Source: Propioniciclava flava (GTDB lineage: Bacteria > Actinomycetota > Actinomycetes > Propionibacteriales > Propionibacteriaceae). Taken from it: DNA of 64,000 nt. The stretch lies in the NCBI RefSeq assembly GCF_004126535.1, contig NZ_PPCV01000005.1:1-64000 (forward strand), in the 5' to 3' direction. How positions within the stretch are numbered: position 1 is the stretch's first letter; the number at the start of each line of letters is the position of its first letter. The translations under genes were made by a program, and so were the position numbers. Of this stretch, positions 56,611 through 64,000 are shown piece after piece. The notes beneath the pieces were generated by a model that saw nothing but the letters and a program-made list of their open reading frames with translations, had not been told where the DNA came from and did no database searches.

Positions 56611-59217
56611 ATGCTCGATTCGGATGCACCCTCGGGTGCCACCTCTGAATCCCCCGAGAACGCCCCCGCCCCGCGTCGTCGTCGGCGCGCCGCGACCCGC
56701 CCCGCGGGTCCGCCGGCCCCCGTCGCGCCGCCCGTCGCGATCGTGGTGACCAAGGCCAAGGCGGTCGACTCCGCTCCCGTGGAGCCCCCGGCTGAGCCTG
56801 CGCCTGTCGCGGAGCCCACCCCGGAGGAGGCCGTCGTCGAGGACGCGGCTGCCGCGGGAGAGACCCCAGAAGAGTTGGCCGCGCAGGCCGAGCCCGCCGA
56901 CGTTCTTGTTCCCGAGCCCGCCGTTGACGACCAGGGCGTCACCGCGCAACCAGAACAGTCCACACCGGTCGCCGAGGTCGCCGGGCCCGAGGAGGCGTCC
57001 GCCGAGGTCGCCGCCGCTGCCCAGGAGCCTGCCGAACCGCAGCCCCGCAAGCGCGCCGCATCCCGCGGGACGCGCAGCCGCCGCAGCCGCAAGAAGGTTG
57101 AGCCCGAGGCCGACGCCGAGGCCGAAGAGTGCGCCACCTCAGCCGACGTGAGCGCCAGCCTGGCCGAACTCACGGCTGCCCGCGAACAACACGGCCACCC
57201 CGAGGAGGAGCGCGACATCGCCGAGGTGACCGCGGCGCTCGACGATTTGGCCGCCGCGATCAGCGGCGAGGCGAGCGACGTCGCCGACGCCGATACCGCC
57301 GACGCTGAGGAAGCCGAAGCCGACGCCACCGAGACCGACGACGATGATGCTGCACCGCGTCGCCGCCGTCGCCGTCGGGGTGGTCGCCGTCGTCGTCGTG
57401 GCGCCGATCAAGACGACTCCGAGGATGAGGAGAGCGAGTCCGAGGACTCCTCCGAGGACGAAGCAGACCAGACGTCCTCCGAGGACACCACCGAAGGCGA
57501 CGAATCCGAGGATTCCGGGGATTCCCCATCGACCTCCTCACGTCGTCGCCGTCGTCGCCGTCGCCGCGGTGAGGACACCGGTGCGGCCGAGGAGGACGGC
57601 GTCGATGTCGTCATCAAGGTCCGCGAACCGCGCCGCGCCAAGTCCGGCAACGACGAGATCACCGGCATTGAGGGCTCCACGCGCATGGAGGCCAAGCGTC
57701 AGCGCCGCCGTGAAGGGCGTGCCGCCGGTCGCCGCCGGTCGCCGATCTTGTCCGAGGCGGAGTTCCTGGCGCGTCGGGAGGCCCTGGATCGGCAGATGCT
57801 GATTCGCCAGGCCGAGGACTACACCCAGATCGCCGTCTTGGAGGACGGGATCCTCGTCGAGCACTACGTCGACCGTGACAGTTCTGCTTCGCTGATCGGG
57901 AACATCTACCTGGGCCGCGTCCAAAACGTGCTGCCCAGCATGGAAGCCGCCTTCGTTGACATCGGCCGTGGCCGCAACGCGGTCATTTACGCCGGTGAGG
58001 TCGACTGGGACGCCTACGGTGTGACGGGCGAAGACCGGCGCATCGAGAAGGTGCTCAAGTCGGGGCAGACGATCCTGGTGCAGGTCACCAAGGACCCGAT
58101 CGGCGCCAAGGGTGCCCGCTTGACGGGCCACATCTCCATTCCGGGCCGCTACGTCGTGTACTGCCCCGGCGGTCAGCTGTCCGGCATTTCCCGCAAGCTT
58201 CCTGAGCCTGAGCGGCTCCGCCTGAAGGGCATCTTGGACGCCGCCGTCGAGGAAAATGCGTCCGTCATTGTGCGCACGGCAGCCGAGGGGGCCAGCCAAG
58301 AGGAACTCGAGCGCGACGTCCACCGCCTGCAGGCGCAGTGGGACGTCATTGAGAAGAAGGTCAAGGCCGGGTCTGCGCCGCAGCAGTTGTACGCGGAGCC
58401 GGACCTCACGGTGCGGATCGTCCGGGACCTGTTCACCGAGGACTTCTCCGCGCTGGTCGTGGAGGGCAACGGCCAAGGCGAGGACGCCTGGGACACGGTC
58501 GAAGGGTATGTGACGCACGTCGCGCCGCACCTGGGCGAGCGGCTGCGCCGCTGGGATCGCGAGACCGAAGGGGATCTGTTCGACAAGTTCCGCGTCCACG
58601 AGCAGGTCGCCAAGGCGCTGGAGCGCAAGGTGCACCTGCCCTCGGGCGGGTCTCTCATCATCGACCGCACCGAAGCCATGACCGTCATCGACGTCAACAC
58701 CGGCAAGTTCACCGGCACCCAGGGCAACCTGGAGGCGACCGTCACCTCCAACAACTTGGAGGCGGCCGAAGAGATCGTGCGCCAGCTTCGGCTGCGCGAC
58801 ATCGGCGGCATCATCGTGATCGACTTCATCGACATGGTGCTGCCCGCCAACCGTGAGTTGCTGCTGCGTCGACTCGTGGAGTCGCTGGGCCGTGACCGGA
58901 CGCGCCATCAGGTCGCCGAGGTGACCTCCCTGGGACTGGTGCAAATGACGCGTAAGCGCATCGGTACCGGGCTGGCCGAGGCCTTCACCGTGCAATGCGA
59001 GACGTGCAAGGGGCGTGGCTACCACGTCCATGATGCTCCGGTCGCCTCGCAAGCCCCCGCCGACGGTGGTGATCGCGACCACGGACGCCGCGGAGGACGC
59101 TCCCGTTCGGGGCGCTCCCGCAAGAACGACGCCAAGGGCGCTGAGACGCATGAATCCGGCCACGAGTCGGACCACGGCGGCAATGATGCTGCGCCCCATG
59201 AGGCCGCCGAGAACTGA
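56611..59217 (+). CDS. rne: ribonuclease E/G
   Basis: An 868-residue endoribonuclease for mRNA decay and rRNA processing. Residues 1-370 are a disordered extension alternating Ala/Pro/Glu tracts with Arg blocks (PRRRRRRRGGRRRRRG) and acidic blocks (DDSEDEESESEDSSEDE), the actinobacterial RNA/protein-binding arm. The S1 domain begins near 425 (GNIYLGRVQNVLPSMEAAFV). The DNase I-like catalytic domain has MTVIDVNTGKFTG (near 693) and GGIIVIDFIDM, and the zinc-link is CETCKGRG near 796. GAGGAG precedes the ATG. It does not have rplU-rpmA behind it. Confidence 0.95.
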   Translation: MLDSDAPSGATSESPENAPAPRRRRRAATRPAGPPAPVAPPVAIVVTKAKAVDSAPVEPPAEPAPVAEPTPEEAVVEDAAAAGETPEELAAQAEPADVLVPEPAVDDQGVTAQPEQSTPVAEVAGPEEASAEVAAAAQEPAEPQPRKRAASRGTRSRRSRKKVEPEADAEAEECATSADVSASLAELTAAREQHGHPEEERDIAEVTAALDDLAAAISGEASDVADADTADAEEAEADATETDDDDAAPRRRRRRRGGRRRRRGADQDDSEDEESESEDSSEDEADQTSSEDTTEGDESEDSGDSPSTSSRRRRRRRRRGEDTGAAEEDGVDVVIKVREPRRAKSGNDEITGIEGSTRMEAKRQRRREGRAAGRRRSPILSEAEFLARREALDRQMLIRQAEDYTQIAVLEDGILVEHYVDRDSSASLIGNIYLGRVQNVLPSMEAAFVDIGRGRNAVIYAGEVDWDAYGVTGEDRRIEKVLKSGQTILVQVTKDPIGAKGARLTGHISIPGRYVVYCPGGQLSGISRKLPEPERLRLKGILDAAVEENASVIVRTAAEGASQEELERDVHRLQAQWDVIEKKVKAGSAPQQLYAEPDLTVRIVRDLFTEDFSALVVEGNGQGEDAWDTVEGYVTHVAPHLGERLRRWDRETEGDLFDKFRVHEQVAKALERKVHLPSGGSLIIDRTEAMTVIDVNTGKFTGTQGNLEATVTSNNLEAAEEIVRQLRLRDIGGIIVIDFIDMVLPANRELLLRRLVESLGRDRTRHQVAEVTSLGLVQMTRKRIGTGLAEAFTVQCETCKGRGYHVHDAPVASQAPADGGDRDHGRRGGRSRSGRSRKNDAKGAETHESGHESDHGGNDAAPHEAAEN

Positions 59218-59220
59218 CCG

Positions 59221-60234
59221 ATGACGATCCCGTCCCCGTCTCGCGCCACCGCCTGGGCGGGGACGGTCGTTTCTGCCGTCCGCCAGGAGTACCCGTGGGC
59301 CGCGCAGCACACGGTCACCGGGCCGCACGACGTCGACGTCACACCGACGCGTCTGCATCCCGCGTTTTATGGCAGCTTCGATTGGCACAGTTGCGTTCAC
59401 ATGCTGTGGTCGGCAGTGACGCTGCTCGACCTGCCGGGGGAACCCGTCGAGGCGTCGAGCGCGGAGGCCTTGACCTCCCTGCTGGATGAGCGGCTCACCC
59501 CAAAGAACCTGGCCGTCGAGGTCGAGATGCTACGGCGGCGTCCCACCTTCGAGCGCCCCTACGGATGGGCTTGGGCACTCCAGTTGGTGGCCGCCGCGTC
59601 TTCCTCGCCACGGGCACGCGAGCGGGGATGGGCGGAAGCGCTGGAACCCCTGGGAGCCGTGCTACAGGAGAGGTTTCTGCACTGGTTGCCTGGCATGGTC
59701 GCGCCGGTACGTGCCGGGGTCCACAGCAACACGGCGTTCGCGTTGGGGCTCGCACGCGATGCCGCCGTCGCGTTGGAGTGGCCCGACCTGACCGGGCTGA
59801 TCGACGCGCGCGCCCGTGACTGGTTCGGTGCCGACCGGGACTACCCGATCGGCTGGGAGCCCGACGGGCACGATTTCCTCTCTGGGGCGCTCAGCGAGGC
59901 AGCCCTGATGAAGCGCGTCCTGGGACCTGCTCGGGCTGCCGCGTGGCTCGCTGCTTTCCTCCCGGGCCTGGCCCGCGAACATGATCCCGTCTTCGAGGTT
60001 CCCGAGGCAGGCGACGCGAGTGATGGCCAACTCGCACACCTTCTGGGGCTGGCCTTGTCGCGGGCTTGGCACCTGCGCGAACTCGCCCCCCTCCTCGCGC
60101 CCGATGCGGCCCAGCGGATCGGCCGAACCACGCCAGCCCAGGTCGATCGCGTCGCAGATGCGATTACCGCCGGTGATTTCATGGCCACGCACTGGTTGGT
60201 CAGCTTCGCGCTGAAGGCTGAACTCGCCGCCTAG
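59221..60234 (+). CDS. DUF2891-family protein
   Basis: A 337-residue helical protein with the DUF2891 hallmark HPAFYGSFDWHSCVHMLW (residues 42-59), a later HSNTAFAL and a WEPDGHDFLSGALSEAALM motif. The spaced His and aromatic residues recall alpha/alpha-barrel glycosyl hydrolases, but no activity is known to me. It starts 3 bases after the rne stop, and no ribosome site beyond rne's own end is evident, so it is probably co-transcribed. Confidence 0.8.
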   Translation: MTIPSPSRATAWAGTVVSAVRQEYPWAAQHTVTGPHDVDVTPTRLHPAFYGSFDWHSCVHMLWSAVTLLDLPGEPVEASSAEALTSLLDERLTPKNLAVEVEMLRRRPTFERPYGWAWALQLVAAASSSPRARERGWAEALEPLGAVLQERFLHWLPGMVAPVRAGVHSNTAFALGLARDAAVALEWPDLTGLIDARARDWFGADRDYPIGWEPDGHDFLSGALSEAALMKRVLGPARAAAWLAAFLPGLAREHDPVFEVPEAGDASDGQLAHLLGLALSRAWHLRELAPLLAPDAAQRIGRTTPAQVDRVADAITAGDFMATHWLVSFALKAELAA

Positions 60235-60431
60235 CGGGCGTGGGCTGCTGCCGGGTTCGTCTCCGGCCGTGGAGGAACCACAGGAGACCGCGTCGCAGCG
60301 ATCGGCACGGTGATGGGCACAGTGCACATCCGCGGCCCATAGTGGGGCGGTCTGCACATAGTCGCCGTTGTGGATGGCGCCTTATCGTCAGGGCACTTGC
60401 ACGCTTCGCAGCCACCACGAAGGACCTTCCG

Positions 60432-61754
60432 ATGGCCACACAATCCCTCGACGACTACGCACTCTCCCGCGTCCCGCAGGACGCCCGCAAGCACTGGTTC
60501 GGCATCGCCGTTCAACGGTTCGGGCAGGTGTCGGCCCTGTCGCAGTTCCTCCTCGGCGCCACGATCGGCTACTCCATGACCTTCGGGGAGGCCGTCCTCG
60601 CCTTCCTGTTCGGATCGATCATCCTCGAAGTCATCATGTGCATCGTCGGCATCATCGGACAGCGTGAGGGGCTGAGCACGTCGTTGCTGGCCCGCTGGAC
60701 CGGGTTCGGCGAAGTCGGCTCCTCGTTGGTCGGTCTGGCCATCGGGATCAGCCTGATCGGCTGGTTCGGCATCCAAAGTGGCATCTCGGCGGAGTCGCTG
60801 GAGGCGCTCATACCCGGCGTGTTGCCGGTGTGGGTCTGGAGCCTGCTGTTCGGCTTCGCGGTCACGGCCATCGTGGCCGTCGGTTTCGTGGGCATGCAAT
60901 GGCTGGCCAACATCACCGTCCCGCTCTTCCTCATCCTGGTCGGCTGGTCGATCACCTCGGAACTGTCGCGCCATTCGCTGGCCGACCTGATCTCGTCCCC
61001 GGCACCCGGCCCCACGATGAGCATCTGGGCCGGGACCGGCATCGTCGCGGGTGGCCTCATCGTCGGCGCGATCATCACCTCCGACATGACGCGGTACAAC
61101 CGCTCGGGGGCTGACGTCGTGAAGCAGACCGTCGTCGGTGTCAGCCTCGGCGAGTTCGTCATCGGCCTGGCCGGGGTGCTGCTGGCGCATGCTGCCCAGT
61201 CGGCCAGCATCGTGGCGATCGTGACCTCGTCGATTGGGCTGGCGGGGCTGGTCATCGTCATCACGGGCACCCTCAAGATCAACGACTGGAACCTCTATTC
61301 CTCGACTCTTGGTCTGGTGAACTTCGCCTCGACCGCCTTCGGGAAAAACCTGCACCGCGTCACGACGACGGTCGTCTTGGGCGTGGTCGGGTCCATCCTG
61401 GCCGCGGCGGGCATCCTTGGGCAGTTCACGGGGTTCCTGACGCTCCTCTCGGTCGTCTTTCCCCCGATCGCGGGCATCATGGTCGCCGAGTATTTCCTCG
61501 TGAAGAAGTGGCGACCAGAACTGGACGCCTCACGGGAAAGCGGCAACTTGCCCGATGCGGCGCCACGGTGGGTGCCTGCCACGTTGATCGTTTGGGCGAT
61601 CTCCGCAGTGGTCGGCCATCTGGTCACGTGGGGTATCCCCTCGCTGTGGTCGTTGCTGCTGTCCATCGTGCTCTACACCGTGGCCGGACGCCTCGGCCTG
61701 GTTACCGGTGTGGGGACCTCCCGCACCACCGCTACCGCCGTCACGACGGCCTGA
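60432..61754 (+). CDS. NCS1-family permease (cytosine/purine/hydantoin type)
   Basis: A 440-residue transporter with 12 helices, resembling CodB-type NCS1 carriers: GATIGYSMTFGEAVLAFLFG in helix one/two, SLIGWFGIQSG, GGLIVGAIITSDMTRYNRSG (a substrate-site signature of the family) and FLTLLSVVFPPIAGIMVAEY. ATG with AAGGA upstream. The frame is open 64 codons further but without similarity. The next two genes handle hydantoin/oxoproline-like compounds, so the cargo may be such a ring. The 197-base region before it has two TGCACA boxes (about 60324 and 60353) as possible operator halves. Confidence 0.85.
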   Translation: MATQSLDDYALSRVPQDARKHWFGIAVQRFGQVSALSQFLLGATIGYSMTFGEAVLAFLFGSIILEVIMCIVGIIGQREGLSTSLLARWTGFGEVGSSLVGLAIGISLIGWFGIQSGISAESLEALIPGVLPVWVWSLLFGFAVTAIVAVGFVGMQWLANITVPLFLILVGWSITSELSRHSLADLISSPAPGPTMSIWAGTGIVAGGLIVGAIITSDMTRYNRSGADVVKQTVVGVSLGEFVIGLAGVLLAHAAQSASIVAIVTSSIGLAGLVIVITGTLKINDWNLYSSTLGLVNFASTAFGKNLHRVTTTVVLGVVGSILAAAGILGQFTGFLTLLSVVFPPIAGIMVAEYFLVKKWRPELDASRESGNLPDAAPRWVPATLIVWAISAVVGHLVTWGIPSLWSLLLSIVLYTVAGRLGLVTGVGTSRTTATAVTTA

Positions 61755-61766
61755 GAGGGACGCGCT

Positions 61767-63317
61767 ATGCACATCGGAATCGACGTTGGGGGCACCAACA
61801 CGGACGCCGTCCTCATGCAGGGGCGTACCCCCTTGGCGGGGGTGAAGCAGTCCACCAGCGCTGACGTCACCAGCGGCATCGTCTCGGCCTTGGCCGCGCT
61901 GGCACAGGAGCACTCCTTCGAGGGTGACCAGATCGAGGCGGTGATGATCGGGACGACCCACTTCATCAACGCCCTGATCGAGGCACGACGCCTGGCTCCC
62001 ACGGCGGCCGTCAGGCTGGGGCTGCCCGCCACTCGGGCGCTTCCGCCGCTCGTGGATTGGCCGCAGACACTGCTCGAGGCGATCGATGGTCACAGCTACC
62101 TCGCTCACGGGGGATACGAGTTCGACGGACGCCCCATCGCGCCGTTGGATCCCGAGGAACTACGCGGCATCGCGGCCCAGATCGCGGCCAGTGGGGCCAG
62201 GTCCGTGGGGGTGTCGTCGGTGTTCAGCCCGGTCAACCACGACCTGGAAGTCGAAGCCGGACGCATCCTGGCCGAGGAACTCGGGGACGGGGTAGCCATC
62301 TCCCTGTCCCACGAGATCGGACGCATCGGCCTGCTGGAGCGCGAGAACGCCACGATCATCAACGCGGCCCTGCGCGAGTTGGCAGCCGAGATCGTGGACG
62401 GACTGGCGGCGGCCGTGCGGGCCCAAGGCATCGAAGCCCCCATCTTCTTGAGCCAAAACGACGGCACCCTCATGGACGAGGCGTTCGTCCGCGCCTACCC
62501 CGTGGCGACGTTCGCGTCGGGGCCCACGAACTCGATGCGCGGCGCAGCCCTGACCTCGGGGCTGAGCACCTGCGCGGTGGTGGACATTGGCGGCACCACG
62601 ACCGACATCGGCCTGCTGGTTGGCGGGTTCCCCCGCGAGAGCGCCGGTGAGGTGACCGTGGCCGGAGTCCGGACGAACTTCCGGATGCCGGACGTGCTCT
62701 CCATCGGGATCGGGGGCGGCTCCCTCGTCGATCCGGTCACCGGGGAGGTGGGGCCCGCGTCGGTCGGTTACCGGCTCACCACCGAGGCGCTGGTTTTCGG
62801 CGGATCAACACTGACAGCAACGGACGTGGCCGTGGCCGCCGGACGTGCTCAGGTGGGGGATCCTGCTGCCGTGGCGCACCTGGATCCGGAGTTTGTCACG
62901 CGGGTGCTGGGGCGTATCGCGGACAGGGTCGCCGAGGCTGTGGACCAGATGCGTACGTCGGCGGATCCGATCGCGATCGTCGCGGTCGGGGGCGGCTCGA
63001 TCTTGCTGCCTGATGAACTTCCCATGTTCGGGGCCGTCAACCGTCCCGGCAACTACGCGGTCGCCAACGCGATCGGCGCGTCCATCGCCCAGGTGGGCGG
63101 TGAGATCGACAAGGTGTACGCCGTCACGCCCGGAGAGCGGGGCGCGCTGATCGCCGCCGTGCGGGCTGAGGCCGTGGATAAGGCCATCGCCGCCGGTGCC
63201 GTTCCGGGGTCCGTGGAGATCATCGACTTCGACGAGGTGCCCATCCCGTACCTGCCGGGCAACGCGTCCCGCATTCGGGTGAAGGCCGTGGGTGACCTGA
63301 TGGAGGCGCAGCGATGA
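61767..63317 (+). CDS. hydantoinase/oxoprolinase-family protein (HyuA-like)
   Basis: A 516-residue actin-fold ATPase-like protein. The phosphate-1 loop is GIDVGGTNTDAVLMQ, the second is VVDIGGTTTDIGLLVGG, and a Gly-rich GIGGGSLVDP and AVGGGSILLP follow. It has only the short HyuA part (no long C-terminal domain), as in the group that pairs with DUF917 proteins. Such enzymes open cyclic amides with ATP; substrate unknown. GAGAGGGA lies before the ATG. It overlaps the DUF917 start by ATGA. Confidence 0.85.
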   Translation: MHIGIDVGGTNTDAVLMQGRTPLAGVKQSTSADVTSGIVSALAALAQEHSFEGDQIEAVMIGTTHFINALIEARRLAPTAAVRLGLPATRALPPLVDWPQTLLEAIDGHSYLAHGGYEFDGRPIAPLDPEELRGIAAQIAASGARSVGVSSVFSPVNHDLEVEAGRILAEELGDGVAISLSHEIGRIGLLERENATIINAALRELAAEIVDGLAAAVRAQGIEAPIFLSQNDGTLMDEAFVRAYPVATFASGPTNSMRGAALTSGLSTCAVVDIGGTTTDIGLLVGGFPRESAGEVTVAGVRTNFRMPDVLSIGIGGGSLVDPVTGEVGPASVGYRLTTEALVFGGSTLTATDVAVAAGRAQVGDPAAVAHLDPEFVTRVLGRIADRVAEAVDQMRTSADPIAIVAVGGGSILLPDELPMFGAVNRPGNYAVANAIGASIAQVGGEIDKVYAVTPGERGALIAAVRAEAVDKAIAAGAVPGSVEIIDFDEVPIPYLPGNASRIRVKAVGDLMEAQR

Positions 63318-64000
63318 GTTGGACGCTGAGGGCCGACATGGTGGATGACCTGGCGCGCGGTGCTGCGGTGCTGGGCACCGGGGGAGGTGGAGATCCCTAC
63401 ATCGGGGCGCTGTTGGCCAAGCAAGCACTCGCCGCGCATGGCCCCGTCGAGGTCGTCACCCTGGACGAGATTCCCGCTGACGCGCAGACGCTGACAGTGG
63501 CCATGATGGGTGCTCCCACCGTCATGGTGGAGAAACTGCCCAGCCTGGACGAGGTCACCGCCCCGGTCACCGCGCTGGGAACGTTCTTGGGGCGTCCCAT
63601 CACGCACATCACGTGCGCCGAGGTAGGCGGAGTGAACTCGACCATCCCCGTGGCTGCCGCGGCAGTTCTGGGCCTGCCGCTCGTCGATGGCGATGGCATG
63701 GGCCGGGCCTTCCCCGAACTGCAGATGGTGTTGCCCACCCTGTACTCGGTCTCCGCCTCGCCGTTGGGCTTCGCCGACGAGAAGGGGAATGCCGGGGTGC
63801 TGAACACCACCACGAGCCATTGGGCTGAGCGCATCGCCCGGGTGGCGTGCGTGGAGATGGGGTGTTCGATCATGATCGCGGGGTTCGGGATGGACGGCGC
63901 TACCGCAGCGCGGGCCCTGGTACCCGGCTCCCTGCGTCACAGCATCGAGATTTCGGCCGCCATCACCGCCGCACGAGCCGCGAAAACGGACCCGGTGGCC
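63314..64000 (+). CDS. DUF917-family protein, cut by right edge
   Basis: At least 229 residues; the frame is open at base 64000. It starts MSWTLRADMVDDLARGAAVL, then GTGGGGDPYIGALLAKQAL, and includes THITCAEVGGVNSTIPVAAA and LPLVDGDGMGRAFPELQM. These are DUF917 hallmarks; family members are near 360 residues. DUF917 genes regularly follow hydantoinase/oxoprolinase genes, as here with an ATGA overlap. The exact reaction is unknown. Confidence 0.85.
   Translation, partial: MSWTLRADMVDDLARGAAVLGTGGGGDPYIGALLAKQALAAHGPVEVVTLDEIPADAQTLTVAMMGAPTVMVEKLPSLDEVTAPVTALGTFLGRPITHITCAEVGGVNSTIPVAAAAVLGLPLVDGDGMGRAFPELQMVLPTLYSVSASPLGFADEKGNAGVLNTTTSHWAERIARVACVEMGCSIMIAGFGMDGATAARALVPGSLRHSIEISAAITAARAAKTDPVA

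Noticed and set aside
56640-57720. repeats in the rne N-terminus that might suggest a CRISPR-like or satellite array
   Set aside because: They are codon repeats for Arg, Glu/Asp and Ala/Pro tracts in a real frame; no regular repeat-spacer period. No CRISPR array was seen anywhere in the window.
57538-59400. 620-residue open frame opposite rne
   Set aside because: Shadow of the RNase E/G catalytic region; rne carries the recognisable domains and ribosome site.
60235-60431. possible riboswitch before the NCS1 permease
   Set aside because: I looked for purine, pyrimidine and guanidine-type aptamer cores and saw none; only two TGCACA boxes.

Overview
The window is high-GC DNA from an actinobacterium. 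Codon use, leaderless starts, two adjacent clpP genes with clpX, the folC-DUF4233-ndk order, a fused MrpAB antiporter subunit and an RNase E/G with a long acidic/basic N-terminus all fit Actinomycetota. A propionibacterial relative is my guess, but no rRNA is present to settle it.

Bases 1 to about 7,960 are an integrated mobile island. It starts in a truncated ISL3-type transposase and ends at a tyrosine integrase facing the 3' end of a tRNA-Pro gene, its likely attachment site. Cargo: small unknown proteins, an Abi_C-type protein with a HEPN R-x6-H motif, a secreted protein whose lipobox Cys reads Arg, a Cys4 zinc protein, a ribbon-helix-helix/HTH regulator, a 59-residue excisionase-like protein, a wHTH-MNT nucleotidyltransferase with a HEPN partner, and a Phd/YefM antitoxin without its toxin.

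From 8.1 to 31.8 kb the DNA is core chromosome: a TetR/SRPBCC divergent pair, tRNA-Gly, tig, clpP1-clpP2-clpX, a septum-formation-like lipoprotein coupled to valS, a MauE/DsbA-like redox pair with a decayed duplicate of the DsbA-like gene, folC-DUF4233-ndk, a CPBP protease, the Mrp Na+/H+ antiporter operon, a radical SAM/B12-type protein and ppk2.

From 31.9 to 46.9 kb lies a Tad (Flp) pilus locus: two lipoproteins, a large pseudopilin-like protein, prepilin peptidase, CpaB, a CpaE/TadZ ATPase fused in frame to a TadE-like pseudopilin, a second TadE, CpaF/TadA, TadB, TadC, a histidine kinase and response regulator overlapping the operon end, then a separately transcribed Flp pilin, a TadG-like protein and an OmpA-domain lipoprotein. 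The fusion, with a prepilin-peptidase site at the junction, is the most unusual item in the window.

From 47 to 64 kb: a D-lactate-dehydrogenase-like FAD/Fe-S enzyme; a BglG/LicT-type antiterminator with a PTS IIBCA permease whose leader carries a clear RAT/terminator switch; a PfkB sugar kinase; an Eis-like acetyltransferase; a DUF2344 protein and RNase E/G (usual neighbours of the radical SAM gene found 25 kb away); a DUF2891 protein; and an NCS1 permease with a hydantoinase/oxoprolinase-family protein and a DUF917 protein cut by the right edge. Many genes have a TAnnnT hexamer 6-9 nt before the start codon, implying leaderless mRNAs; I used this to choose starts.
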